Source of the DNA: CAYWWY01 sp964462525
GTDB lineage: Bacteria; Thermotogota; Thermotogae; MWEM01
Assembly: GCA_964462525.1 (NCBI GenBank)
Contig: CAYWWY010000009.1
Coordinates: forward strand, 1-64,000
Direction of reading: 5' to 3'
Length of the DNA stretch: 64,000 nucleotides
Positions 53,368-61,987 of this stretch are shown here, one piece after another (position 1 is the first letter of the stretch; every line of letters starts with the position of its first letter). A program made the translations under genes and the position numbers. The notes under the pieces were generated by a model, which was not told the DNA's origin, did no database searches, and worked only from the letters and a program-made list of their open reading frames with translations.

Positions 53368-54137
53368 GACCAAACTTGCCAAGGAGCCTGATTGGTTTCC
53401 CAGAGTCGTTCCAATTCATTTTTGTCTCGCAGGGTATCCATCGGTTTCCAAAACCCCTCGTGCCGGTATGCAACCAGTTGGCCTTCGTCGGCCAGTTGTT
53501 CCATGGGCGCCCGTTCCCAGATGGATTGATCGGAATCAATCAATGAGAAAACGGAAGGTTCCAGGACAAAAAAACCACCATTGATCCATGATCCATCGCC
53601 CGCAGGTTTTTCGACAAACTCTTCAACTACGCCTGTTTCGTTGATATGCAATGATCCAAAGCGGCCCATGGGTTTAACAGCCGTGACGGTAGCAGCTTTT
53701 CCATGAGTTCTGTGAAATTGAAGCAGCCGATCGATTGGAATATCACCCACGCCATCCCCATAAGTGAGCATGAATGGATCATTCCCCACAAAGCTCTGGA
53801 TTCGCTTTATCCGTCCGCCTGTATTCGTGTGCAGTCCCGTGTCTACCAAAGTGACCTTCCAGGGATCGCTCTTCGAGTTATGGATGGATGTGGATCCGCA
53901 CGATAGATCGACAGTAATATCACTCATGTGTTCAAAATAGTGCAGGAAGTACTCCTTAATTACATATCCCATATACCCAAGACAAATCACATATTCTTGA
54001 AACCCATAGTGTGCATACATTTTCATAATGTGCCAAAGAATCGGTTTTCCTCCGATTTCCACCATAGGTTTGGGTTTTCGCTCCGTTTCTTCGCTCAGAC
54101 GGGTACCGAACCCTCCTGCCAAAAGGACAACCTTCAA
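53364..54137 (-). CDS. rfbF: Glucose-1-phosphate cytidylyltransferase
   Basis: A 257-residue nucleotidyltransferase: KVVLLAGGFGTRLSEETERK is the CTP and Mg site, followed by PKPMVEIGGKPILWHI, YGDGVGDIP and NGGFFVLE. It produces CDP-glucose from glucose-1-P and CTP and so starts the pathway. Translation begins at TTG 54137, overlapping the rfbH stop (TTGA), with AGGGAGGG upstream. Confidence 0.96.
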   Translation of the reverse strand: MKVVLLAGGFGTRLSEETERKPKPMVEIGGKPILWHIMKMYAHYGFQEYVICLGYMGYVIKEYFLHYFEHMSDITVDLSCGSTSIHNSKSDPWKVTLVDTGLHTNTGGRIKRIQSFVGNDPFMLTYGDGVGDIPIDRLLQFHRTHGKAATVTAVKPMGRFGSLHINETGVVEEFVEKPAGDGSWINGGFFVLEPSVFSLIDSDQSIWERAPMEQLADEGQLVAYRHEGFWKPMDTLRDKNELERLWETNQAPWQVWS

Positions 54138-55477
54138 TATGCTCCCTCCCTTTTCTCAGAGACGGTTTTGCGTTGGTGGATGGGTTTTTCCACAAATGTT
54201 TTTATTGTATCCACCATATAATCGACCATTTCATCGGTGATTCCGGGATAAACGCCAATGAAGAAGGTATGATTCATGATTGCATCGGTGTTCTTTAGAT
54301 TCCCAAATGTGCGGTAATTGGTTTCCTGATAAGCGGGTTGACGCGCCAGATTGCCACCAAACAGCATGCGGGTCATAATCATGTTGGCTTCCAGGTGCGA
54401 GATAATATCGTTTCGAGAAAATGGGGCCTGTGGTTTTACCGTAATCGGAAACGCAAACCAAGAAGGATCAGAATGAGGTGTGGGTATTGGTAGGACAAGC
54501 TGGTCAGATACAGAATGAAGACCATCCTTCAGCCTTTGAAAGTTGTGTTTCCGTCTTTCGATAAACCATGGAAGTTTTTTGAGTTGGGCAAGGCCAATAG
54601 CGGCTTGGAAGTCGGTTATTTTCAGATTATACCCTACATGGGAGTACACATACTTATGGTCATACCCAAAAGGTAGAGTGCCATGCTGTTGGGCAAACCG
54701 TTGACCACAGCTGTTGGAGGCGCCCGGATCGCAGAAGCAATCTCGGCCCCAATCTCGGAAGGACCGAACGAGCTTTTCCCATTCAGAGGAGCGGGTCAAA
54801 ACTGCGCCCCCTTCTCCCATAGTCATATGATGCGCAGGAAAAAAGCTAACTGTTGCCATTTCCCCAAAAGTTCCCACAAGTCTGTCCTGAAATCGGCTCC
54901 CCACAGCATCGCAGCAATCTTCGATCAGAAAGAGACCGTACCGATTCGCCAAGGCTCCAATTCCATCAAGGTCGAATGGATTGCCCAGCGTATGGGCAAG
55001 GATGATGGCTTTTGTACGGGGCGTAATGGCTCCCTCTACTTCGTCTCCAATTGCGTTGTATGTTCCAATATCAATGTCCACAAAGACTGGGGTCAACTGA
55101 TTCTGGATGATGGGATTGACCGTGGTCGGAAACCCCGCTGCAACCGTGATCACTTCATCACCAGGAACGGCGCGGCGATGCCCCAGAAGAGGGGAGGTAA
55201 TGGCTGAAAGGGCCAACAAATTGGCTGATGACCCAGAATTGGTCAGTAAACAGCTCTTCAAACCAAAAAAGTCTGAAAATGAAGACTCAAAGGCATCGGT
55301 AAACCGTCCAGAGGTAAACCACCCATCCAATGCGGCTTCGGTTGCATTGATGATTTCTTCTTCATCGATAACTCGGGCCGCAAAAGGAATTGGAGTGATT
55401 CCCGGAATGAACTCCTTTTTCGGTTGAGATTGAACATACGCTTGTACGGAACGGAGAATCGATTCTCTTGAACCCAT
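54134..55477 (-). CDS. rfbH: CDP-4-keto-6-deoxyglucose 3-dehydrase E1 (RfbH)
   Basis: A 447-residue PMP-dependent, [2Fe-2S] DegT-fold protein. The usual Schiff-base lysine is replaced by histidine in FFPAHHMTMGEGG (near residue 220), which marks E1 dehydrases rather than aminotransferases. The cluster cysteines are in DCFCDPGASNSCG (near residue 250). It removes the C3 hydroxyl with electrons from an E3 reductase, which is not present in the window. ATG 55477 has CGGAGGTG just before it; a 32-residue extension is rejected. Confidence 0.95.
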   Translation of the reverse strand: MGSRESILRSVQAYVQSQPKKEFIPGITPIPFAARVIDEEEIINATEAALDGWFTSGRFTDAFESSFSDFFGLKSCLLTNSGSSANLLALSAITSPLLGHRRAVPGDEVITVAAGFPTTVNPIIQNQLTPVFVDIDIGTYNAIGDEVEGAITPRTKAIILAHTLGNPFDLDGIGALANRYGLFLIEDCCDAVGSRFQDRLVGTFGEMATVSFFPAHHMTMGEGGAVLTRSSEWEKLVRSFRDWGRDCFCDPGASNSCGQRFAQQHGTLPFGYDHKYVYSHVGYNLKITDFQAAIGLAQLKKLPWFIERRKHNFQRLKDGLHSVSDQLVLPIPTPHSDPSWFAFPITVKPQAPFSRNDIISHLEANMIMTRMLFGGNLARQPAYQETNYRTFGNLKNTDAIMNHTFFIGVYPGITDEMVDYMVDTIKTFVEKPIHQRKTVSEKREGAY

Positions 55478-55490
55478 AAGCACCTCCGGT

Positions 55491-56684
55491 TCACTCGTTT
55501 TTTTTGAATGAAATTTTATTGGCATTGAATATAATTTTAAATATAATGTAAAAATAAATAACACTGAAAACAAATATCATAGCAAACAAGAAAATAAAAG
55601 TATAAAAGATTGTTTTCAGTATAGATGATTTGAGCAAAACAGAGTGAAAAGATATTTCGATTGCCAATATCGTTGAAACGACACCCAACGGAACCAAGAA
55701 GAAGATCGATTGAAAAATGAACAGAGAAGACACAACAAGAGAAAACAACAACGTGCCAAGGGAGATGGCCATATACTCATGGAGAAGATAATAAGGAATT
55801 CCATGGGTCAGCCAGTTAATCCTCTGACGAATAAACCCTTTGAAGGTTTCTGGAGCTCTTTCATGCGCAAAAAGCGTATAAAAATACTCGATCCGTTGCG
55901 TTCTCTCTTTTATCTTTTTGAATAGATAATGGTCATCGCTAATGGCTGTTTTATGGTAGGAAAAGCCGCTGACAACCGATTGTCGAACAATATACCCTGA
56001 CCCTGCAAACACCCACGGCTGCAATCGGAGAACCTTCAACCCCATCTCCATCCACTCATCGACTTCAGCAAGTCGATAGGTGAACAGCGGTTTTTGATCA
56101 TTTCTTCGAGCAAAGTGGAGCACATCAATTTCTTGGGAAATCATTGCGCTGATTGCTTTGCGAAAATCCTCCCACTCAATTATGGTATCCGCATCAATGT
56201 CCACGAAAAAATCCGTATCAACAGTTTGAAACGCATGTTCCCGGGCCAATCCTTTGGGGTGAACAAAGATTTCTTTTTTGGGGAGTTTGCGGATGGTCAA
56301 CCGATCACCAAACAGTTTTTGCGCTTCCATCAACAATTCGTAGGTATTATCGGTTGAGTAATTGTCATACACAACCATGTGCACATTTGCGGGAAATTGC
56401 ATATAATGATGAATTGTCTGCTGAATGGTCGTATTTTCGTTGAAACACACGGAAAAAACGCATATTTTCTGCGATTGATCCATATGGTCTACAGCATAAG
56501 CGGATTTTTCGGCTCGTATTTTCTTCACGAGGCGGGAAGTCATGATCCAAAGGATGCTCAGAAAAACGACGATGGCAAAAATGGCCGAAGCCAATGGATG
56601 GTTGTAACGAGTGAACGCGCATAAAAGGATGGATAAGGCGCTGATCGCAAGTTGACCGATCGCTTTGATTCGAATCTGTTTCAC
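55491..56684 (-). CDS. Membrane glycosyltransferase, GT2-like
   Basis: About 397 residues. Two N-terminal spans (about 10-48), a GT-A domain (CVFSVCFNENTTIQQ, YDNYSTDNT, DxD motif FVDIDADT near 158, ISDDHYL near 250, QRINWL near 293) and two or more C-terminal spans. The C-terminal tail is rich in Phe, Ile and Lys and the DNA is AT-rich. GTG 56684 after GGGGG is the likely start. It probably adds a sugar, possibly the dideoxyhexose, to a lipid-linked surface glycan. Confidence 0.85.
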   Translation of the reverse strand: MKQIRIKAIGQLAISALSILLCAFTRYNHPLASAIFAIVVFLSILWIMTSRLVKKIRAEKSAYAVDHMDQSQKICVFSVCFNENTTIQQTIHHYMQFPANVHMVVYDNYSTDNTYELLMEAQKLFGDRLTIRKLPKKEIFVHPKGLAREHAFQTVDTDFFVDIDADTIIEWEDFRKAISAMISQEIDVLHFARRNDQKPLFTYRLAEVDEWMEMGLKVLRLQPWVFAGSGYIVRQSVVSGFSYHKTAISDDHYLFKKIKERTQRIEYFYTLFAHERAPETFKGFIRQRINWLTHGIPYYLLHEYMAISLGTLLFSLVVSSLFIFQSIFFLVPLGVVSTILAIEISFHSVLLKSSILKTIFYTFIFLFAMIFVFSVIYFYIIFKIIFNANKISFKKNE

Positions 56685-56724
56685 CAGCAAAGACCCCCTC
56701 TATCTTGAACCCAAGTGGGCAAAA

Positions 56725-57864
56725 CTAAAACCCGATCATTGCTTTGCGCAAACGGCCGGGGATTTTCTGGGCTGCGGTTCCGATGGCATAGGGTACATAA
56801 AGACCGGAACCCACTAAAATCAAAATGCGGAAAAAAGAATGAAACGGAAACCCAAATAAACGTTCGATGGCCATAAGAATAAACCATTGAAAGGGCAAAT
56901 GCAACAAAAAGATTAACAGCGAGTGTTTGCCAAACCGCATGAGCCATCGGTGCCACGCGGTTGAAAATCCGCTTGCCATCCTTTCTGTTTGACGGATTAC
57001 AAAACGCATGATGATAATAAGAAAGACCAATCCAAAGAGAAAACCGGACAAGGTAAATTGGTCGATGACCAATACCCCGCCCCATTTTCGGAGCAAAAAC
57101 ACCAGTTCAAAGGAACCAAAAGCCCACAAGATCAGGAACAGAAAGGGTTCAAGCCGCGTTTTTTTTGGAAGCACTCCAGTTTTTTTCGCGCCAAGATAAA
57201 AGCCTAAATAGAAGGCAAACCCCCAAGCGATCGGGTTGGGATAGATAAAAGCGCTCATGAATGGGAGGGGGATTTTTTCGGGTGGGGCTATCCAGAGGAT
57301 TAGCGTAATGACAGTCAAAAAACCCGCATGAAAAAACAGCAAAAAATTAGTGGTTTTCCATAATTGACCATCCGATTGATGTCGAATCCGGTAAGCATAC
57401 CATTGGAAAAAGAGATAAATGCCCAGAAAATAGTATTGCCAACTGATCGTAAAACTGCCCATCGAAGCAATGTATTGGATCAACATGGGCAAGTTCTCAT
57501 AAAGACCCTGTCCGGTAAATGGATACCAAAAGGGTTCTTTCAGGATATGGTAGAGGATAAAAGAAATGGTGGCCCAGAAGAGATACGGGTAGAGGATGTT
57601 TGTCACACGCTGGATCACCTGAGTCCGAGCAATTCGCTTTTTCTTCAACCCTTGACCGTACCCCATTAAAACAACGAAGAAGAACACGCAAGGGGCAGTG
57701 AGCTTTCCAAAGATCCCTGCAACGATTTGCTCCGAAAGCGGGAGATTATCAATAATTAAGGCAATGGAATGACCAAGGACAACCATTGAGATGGCCAATC
57801 CTCGCAACATTGTTTGCGCCCCGAGACTCAGCACTCTGGGTTGGGTGATTGTTGTATCGTTCAT
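56725..57864 (-). CDS. Acyltransferase 3 (OafA/YrhL-like) membrane protein
   Basis: A 379-residue protein with about ten spans and the acyltransferase-3 start LRGLAISMVVLGH, whose His is the likely catalytic residue. Such proteins move acetyl groups to O-antigen, peptidoglycan or other surface sugars, fitting the polysaccharide cluster. ATG 57864 has GGAGG about 10 bp upstream; a longer frame to 58032 overlaps the previous gene and is rejected. Confidence 0.85.
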   Translation of the reverse strand: MNDTTITQPRVLSLGAQTMLRGLAISMVVLGHSIALIIDNLPLSEQIVAGIFGKLTAPCVFFFVVLMGYGQGLKKKRIARTQVIQRVTNILYPYLFWATISFILYHILKEPFWYPFTGQGLYENLPMLIQYIASMGSFTISWQYYFLGIYLFFQWYAYRIRHQSDGQLWKTTNFLLFFHAGFLTVITLILWIAPPEKIPLPFMSAFIYPNPIAWGFAFYLGFYLGAKKTGVLPKKTRLEPFLFLILWAFGSFELVFLLRKWGGVLVIDQFTLSGFLFGLVFLIIIMRFVIRQTERMASGFSTAWHRWLMRFGKHSLLIFLLHLPFQWFILMAIERLFGFPFHSFFRILILVGSGLYVPYAIGTAAQKIPGRLRKAMIGF

Positions 57865-57919
57865 ATCATCTTTTCCTCCAGTGGTTATGCGCGCCAATCC
57901 ATATTCCCTTTTTTTGTGA

Positions 57920-58792
57920 TCAATGGATGGGCAGGATAAAGAGGAAGGTAAACCCCACGGAGAATCCTTGAGATCCAAAAGTGATGCCGATCTCTGGGTC
58001 CGGAGGAGAAATCCGAATGGAGTACCCCACAAAACTTTTCATAACGAAATTTGGGGTATCCCAGATGTACTCCAAACCGATCCCGATCAGGCTGTTCGGA
58101 TACAATGGAAACCATTCGTACGTATACCGTACATCATCATCAATACCGGTAAAGGCTCTCCAAGAACTCATTTGAAATCGGTATTCCCCCATCAGACGAA
58201 GGAAAGGATTCACCAATCCTTCAATGCCCATACCTACGTATGTTTGACCGATTTCCTGCGATTCGCCCGCAGGATCCGCTATCAAGAACTGAGGGGACAC
58301 AAGAATGTTGTACCCTGCAGAAAAACGTAAGGGAGGAAGCGACTTTTTCAAAACCATATTCATCGTATACGATTCAATAAATGGTCGACTTTGCGATCCT
58401 TGCAAGGATAAGGGAACCATCACGGAAATGCTGAACTCAGGCCATATCAGTTGCTCGGGTAGGCTGAAATACCCCCCCAACCACGGCCAGCTTCCGATAA
58501 GCGTCAGATCGCCTGGAAGTCCCGCTTTGATCCCAATTGAACCAGGGATTATAGCCAAGCCTTCTGTATCGGGTGATATGCGGCTTAAGTTATCTACATC
58601 CGCAAAAGAGCCGACGAAAAACTCGATCTGCAAAGGGCGCGGACTCCGATAATCGTAAGTGAATGAAAAGGGCAGCATCGGGTTCATCGTCTGTAGGGCG
58701 TTAATATGGGATTCGATCTGATCATCCTGAGCGCAAACAACGGAAATCATCAGAACAAAAAGTACCAAGAACACACCGCGCGGGTTTTTCAT
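57920..58792 (-). CDS. Exported protein with barrel-like strands
   Basis: A 290-residue protein. It has a signal peptide (MKNPRGVFLVLFVLMISVVC, cleavage after VVCA near residue 21) followed by alternating amphipathic strands with many aromatic residues and a final strand FSVGFTFLFILPIH, which is the pattern of an outer-membrane beta-barrel. ATG 58792 has AAAGGA 8 bp upstream. No relative is recognised. It lies between the O-acyltransferase gene and the DUF1015 gene and may help to export or anchor the glycan. Confidence 0.7.
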   Translation of the reverse strand: MKNPRGVFLVLFVLMISVVCAQDDQIESHINALQTMNPMLPFSFTYDYRSPRPLQIEFFVGSFADVDNLSRISPDTEGLAIIPGSIGIKAGLPGDLTLIGSWPWLGGYFSLPEQLIWPEFSISVMVPLSLQGSQSRPFIESYTMNMVLKKSLPPLRFSAGYNILVSPQFLIADPAGESQEIGQTYVGMGIEGLVNPFLRLMGEYRFQMSSWRAFTGIDDDVRYTYEWFPLYPNSLIGIGLEYIWDTPNFVMKSFVGYSIRISPPDPEIGITFGSQGFSVGFTFLFILPIH

Positions 58793-58826
58793 TGAAACTG
58801 TCCTTTCATTCTTTCCCGATGCCGGG

Positions 58827-60071
58827 TTAATCAATCCGGTGGATAATCAATCCGCTTTTGAGTTTGGGTTCAAACCATGTGGATTTCGGCGGCATTACTT
58901 GCTCTGCGTCAGCCACATTCAATAATTCCTCCATGGAAGTGGGAAACAGGGAAAATCCGATGTCGGCATTATGGTCCACTTCATCTTGGAGTGCTTTCAA
59001 CCCTCGGATGCCTCCAATGAAGGAAATGCGGGAATCAGTGCGGGGATCTTCAATTCCCAATACAGGGTTGAGCAAGTGATTCTGAAGGATCGCTACATCA
59101 AGAGATAGGATAGGGTCAGATTCATCAACAATGGCCTCTTTGCCCTTTAAACAAAACCACTTGCCTTGGCAATACATGCCGAATTCATGCCGATTCTGTG
59201 GTGAATAAGGACTGTGAGGCGCGGCATGAACGGTGAAACTTTCGGTAATCCGGTTGATCAATCCCTCAAAGCTCCATCCATTCAATCCTTTAATAATCCG
59301 ATTGTAGTCCAGGATTTTTAAGTGCGTGTGGGGGAACGCAACCGCCATAAAAAAGTTATATTCTTCGGAGCCATTATGTTTCGGATTTTTGGAGGCCATT
59401 ATGTTGCAGACACGGGAAGAAGAAGCGGCCCGATGATGACCATCAGCAATATACAACTCAGGAATCTCCCGAAAAAACGTAACAATGCGTTCAACCTCTT
59501 GGGGGTTTCGAATAATCCACAAAAGATGGCGGGCTTCCTCCGAATCGGTGAAGTCATAATCAACCTCCCTTTGTGTAAGGGACTCGATCAATTCGTCGGT
59601 ATTTTCCTTGGATCGAAAAGCCAGGAACACTTGCCCTGTTTGCGCTCCAGTCGTGAGGATGTGGTTGACACGATCGTCCTCCTTATCCTTACGGGTAAAC
59701 TCGTGCTTTTTGATCCGATTCTTTTCGTATTCACGAACAGAAAAACACCCCCCAAAGCCTGTCTGCGTCCTCCCCTGCCAGATTTGCCGATACAAAAACA
59801 AAACCGGTTCATCTTCTTGGACCAACACCTGATCGGAGATGAATCGTTCCAGATTCTCTTTGGCTTTTGCATAAATTTTCGGGTCGTACGGATGGGTCTC
59901 TTTGGGTAAATCCACTTCCGATTTGATCACATGCAAAAACGATAGAGGTTTGTCTTGTGCTTCTGTTCTTGCCTCGTCAGAACTGATGACATCATACGGT
60001 TTTGAAGCTACGTCGGCGCCATGCTCTTTTTTCGGGCGCAAAGCGCGAAATGGACGAATCAGTGCCATCAT
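58827..60071 (-). CDS. DUF1015-family protein
   Basis: A 414-residue cytosolic protein of the widespread DUF1015 family, with the N-terminal LIRPFRALRPKKEHGADVAS and PYDVIS block, the central EFTRKDKEDDR, and the IADGHHRAASS motif with its histidines. The family's activity is not established to my knowledge. Its start overlaps the stop of the Crp-like gene by 4 bp (TGATG), with GGGAGG upstream. Confidence 0.9.
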   Translation of the reverse strand: MMALIRPFRALRPKKEHGADVASKPYDVISSDEARTEAQDKPLSFLHVIKSEVDLPKETHPYDPKIYAKAKENLERFISDQVLVQEDEPVLFLYRQIWQGRTQTGFGGCFSVREYEKNRIKKHEFTRKDKEDDRVNHILTTGAQTGQVFLAFRSKENTDELIESLTQREVDYDFTDSEEARHLLWIIRNPQEVERIVTFFREIPELYIADGHHRAASSSRVCNIMASKNPKHNGSEEYNFFMAVAFPHTHLKILDYNRIIKGLNGWSFEGLINRITESFTVHAAPHSPYSPQNRHEFGMYCQGKWFCLKGKEAIVDESDPILSLDVAILQNHLLNPVLGIEDPRTDSRISFIGGIRGLKALQDEVDHNADIGFSLFPTSMEELLNVADAEQVMPPKSTWFEPKLKSGLIIHRID

Positions 60072-60577
60072 TCAACCTCCCTTTTCTTTTTTCGAAAGAT
60101 TTTATGATCCACCTTTGAATGGGTTCCTTTGGAAACCAGCAAATCCAATGCTTGCCGAAAGAGCATCGGGTTGAAAAACTTTCGGAAAAGAACTTCGTCA
60201 ATCTCTTCCAGATCTTGGAGAAGGAGGCAAATTTCTTCCGGGCTCTGTATACCGGGTTGTTTGATCCACTGCTCAATCTGGCGCGATACCCCCCCTGCCA
60301 ATCTGCGATATTCATCTCCGATCAGCAAGGCCTTCGCACGGGATGAAGGATACTGTTCCAAAGAAGCCTTCTTTACACATTCAGCAGTAAACGAATAATT
60401 CCCGCCATAGGCAGCTTCGATCCCAATCAAATCTCCTTGCTTCGCGAACCCAATAAATACTGGGGACTTAAGGGCAAAAAAACAAGCAACAATCCCTGTT
60501 TGCACTCGGTACATTTGTTTACCCGGCATCCCCTGAAAAAAAAGGGTTTCTCCCGGCTCTATTCGATGAATATCCAT
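60068..60577 (-). CDS. Crp-like cyclic-nucleotide-binding-domain protein, atypical C-terminus
   Basis: A 169-residue protein. Residues about 1-100 form a double-stranded beta-helix cNMP domain (EPGETLFFQGMPG, QTGIVACFF, FAKQGDLIGIEAAYGG). The remaining 65 residues are helical and basic but do not show the helix-turn-helix of Crp/Fnr proteins. It may therefore be a sensor without DNA binding, or a strongly diverged regulator. It is co-transcribed with cysS (15 bp away) and overlaps DUF1015. Confidence 0.75.
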   Translation of the reverse strand: MDIHRIEPGETLFFQGMPGKQMYRVQTGIVACFFALKSPVFIGFAKQGDLIGIEAAYGGNYSFTAECVKKASLEQYPSSRAKALLIGDEYRRLAGGVSRQIEQWIKQPGIQSPEEICLLLQDLEEIDEVLFRKFFNPMLFRQALDLLVSKGTHSKVDHKIFRKKKREVE

Positions 60578-60592
60578 GGCATCCTCGTTTTG

Positions 60593-61987
60593 TTACCCAG
60601 TCCACTGATAATCAGTCGTTCCATCCCCTCTGTCCAATAGGATGATCCCTAAGGATCCCAGGTAATCTCGAATTCGGTCTGCTTCAAAGAAATCCTTTTG
60701 CTTTCTGGCGTTTGAGCGCCGTTCGATATAGTCATGAATCAAAGATCGAATGAGTTGATCCGATCCTCTCGCAATCGATTCATCCCGATCATCGAATAAC
60801 CCCAACACTTCTGAGAAATACTCCGTGATTAAGTAATGCGATTCTTTGAGGCGTTCAGGGTTCGCGCGGTCTGTGTGTGAAAGCTCAAAAATATGAGATA
60901 TGGCTTTTGGTGTATTGAAATCATCCCGAAGAGCTTCATGAAATCGATCGATCTGATCGTTCATCCATGATGAACGCTTCATAATGACTTGCTGCGGGTC
61001 CCATTGTTTTTTCCATTCAGAAAGGGTTTGCTTCATCTTTTGGGCAGCTGTTTTCCATCCGGACAAAATTTCTTCGCTGAACTCGATGGGATTCCGATAG
61101 TGGACAGAAAAGAAGAAAAGGCGGATCGCATCTCTGCCAAAGCGATGAACCGCTTCTTGAATGGTGAGGATGTTTCCGATTGATTTGGCCATCTTAGCCC
61201 CACCAGTTTGGAGCATCCCATTGTGCAACCAATAATTGGCAAATCCCCCGCGATTGAGCGCTTCACTCTGGGCCCGTTCGTTCTCATGGTGCGGGAAGAT
61301 CAGATCATTGCCACCTGCATGAATGTCAAACCGATTTCCCAGAAGGCCTAACGCCATGGTAGAGCACTCAATATGCCAAGCAGGTCGGCCATATCCCCAT
61401 GGACTTGGCCACGATGGCTCGTCGGGCTTGACTGCTTTCCAAAGGGAAAAATCGGCTGGGTGTTTCTTCCGATTGTCGATTTCGATCCGACTTCCCGCAA
61501 TCATATCTTCGACTTTTCTGTGTGACAAAGCTCCGTATTCTTCGTACGAAGAAACGTCAAAGAAAACGTCGCCTTCTATCTCATACGCATGATCTTTGTT
61601 GATCAGATCTTCGATGAATTGAATGATCGGTTCAAGGTAATGGGTGGTTCGGGGTTGAAAATTGGCTTCTCGAACGCCCAAGCACAGCATATCCTTGCGA
61701 AATGCCCGAATGAAGGTGTGCGTAATCGTTTCAAAATCCCAACTTTCTTGTCTCATTCGAAGGATGATCTTATCATCGATATCGGTAAAGTTTTGCGCGT
61801 ACGTTACTTGAAATCCTTCCATCTCCAAAAACCTCCGCAAACTGTCAAAGACAACCGGCGGTCTGGCATTTCCAATATGAACGGTATTATACACGGTGGG
61901 ACCGCATACATACATGCTTACCTTGCCAGGCGTGATGGGAATAAAGGGCCGCTTCGTTCCGGTCAATGTATCTGTGAATCGGATCAT
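60593..61987 (-). CDS. cysS: Cysteine-tRNA ligase
   Basis: A 464-residue class I synthetase with the zinc cysteine and signature CGPTVYNTVHIGNAR (HIGH equivalent HIGN), FTDIDDKII, WHIECS, HAGGNDLIFPHHENE and the KMAKS loop (MAKSIGN). ATG 61987 overlaps the gltX stop (ATGA), so GluRS and CysRS are made together, as in Bacillus-type gltX-cysS operons (without cysE here). Confidence 0.97.
   Translation of the reverse strand: MIRFTDTLTGTKRPFIPITPGKVSMYVCGPTVYNTVHIGNARPPVVFDSLRRFLEMEGFQVTYAQNFTDIDDKIILRMRQESWDFETITHTFIRAFRKDMLCLGVREANFQPRTTHYLEPIIQFIEDLINKDHAYEIEGDVFFDVSSYEEYGALSHRKVEDMIAGSRIEIDNRKKHPADFSLWKAVKPDEPSWPSPWGYGRPAWHIECSTMALGLLGNRFDIHAGGNDLIFPHHENERAQSEALNRGGFANYWLHNGMLQTGGAKMAKSIGNILTIQEAVHRFGRDAIRLFFFSVHYRNPIEFSEEILSGWKTAAQKMKQTLSEWKKQWDPQQVIMKRSSWMNDQIDRFHEALRDDFNTPKAISHIFELSHTDRANPERLKESHYLITEYFSEVLGLFDDRDESIARGSDQLIRSLIHDYIERRSNARKQKDFFEADRIRDYLGSLGIILLDRGDGTTDYQWTG

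Noticed and set aside
57865..58032. Longer start for the acyltransferase
   Set aside because: It overlaps the exported-protein gene in another frame, and the family start fits ATG 57864.
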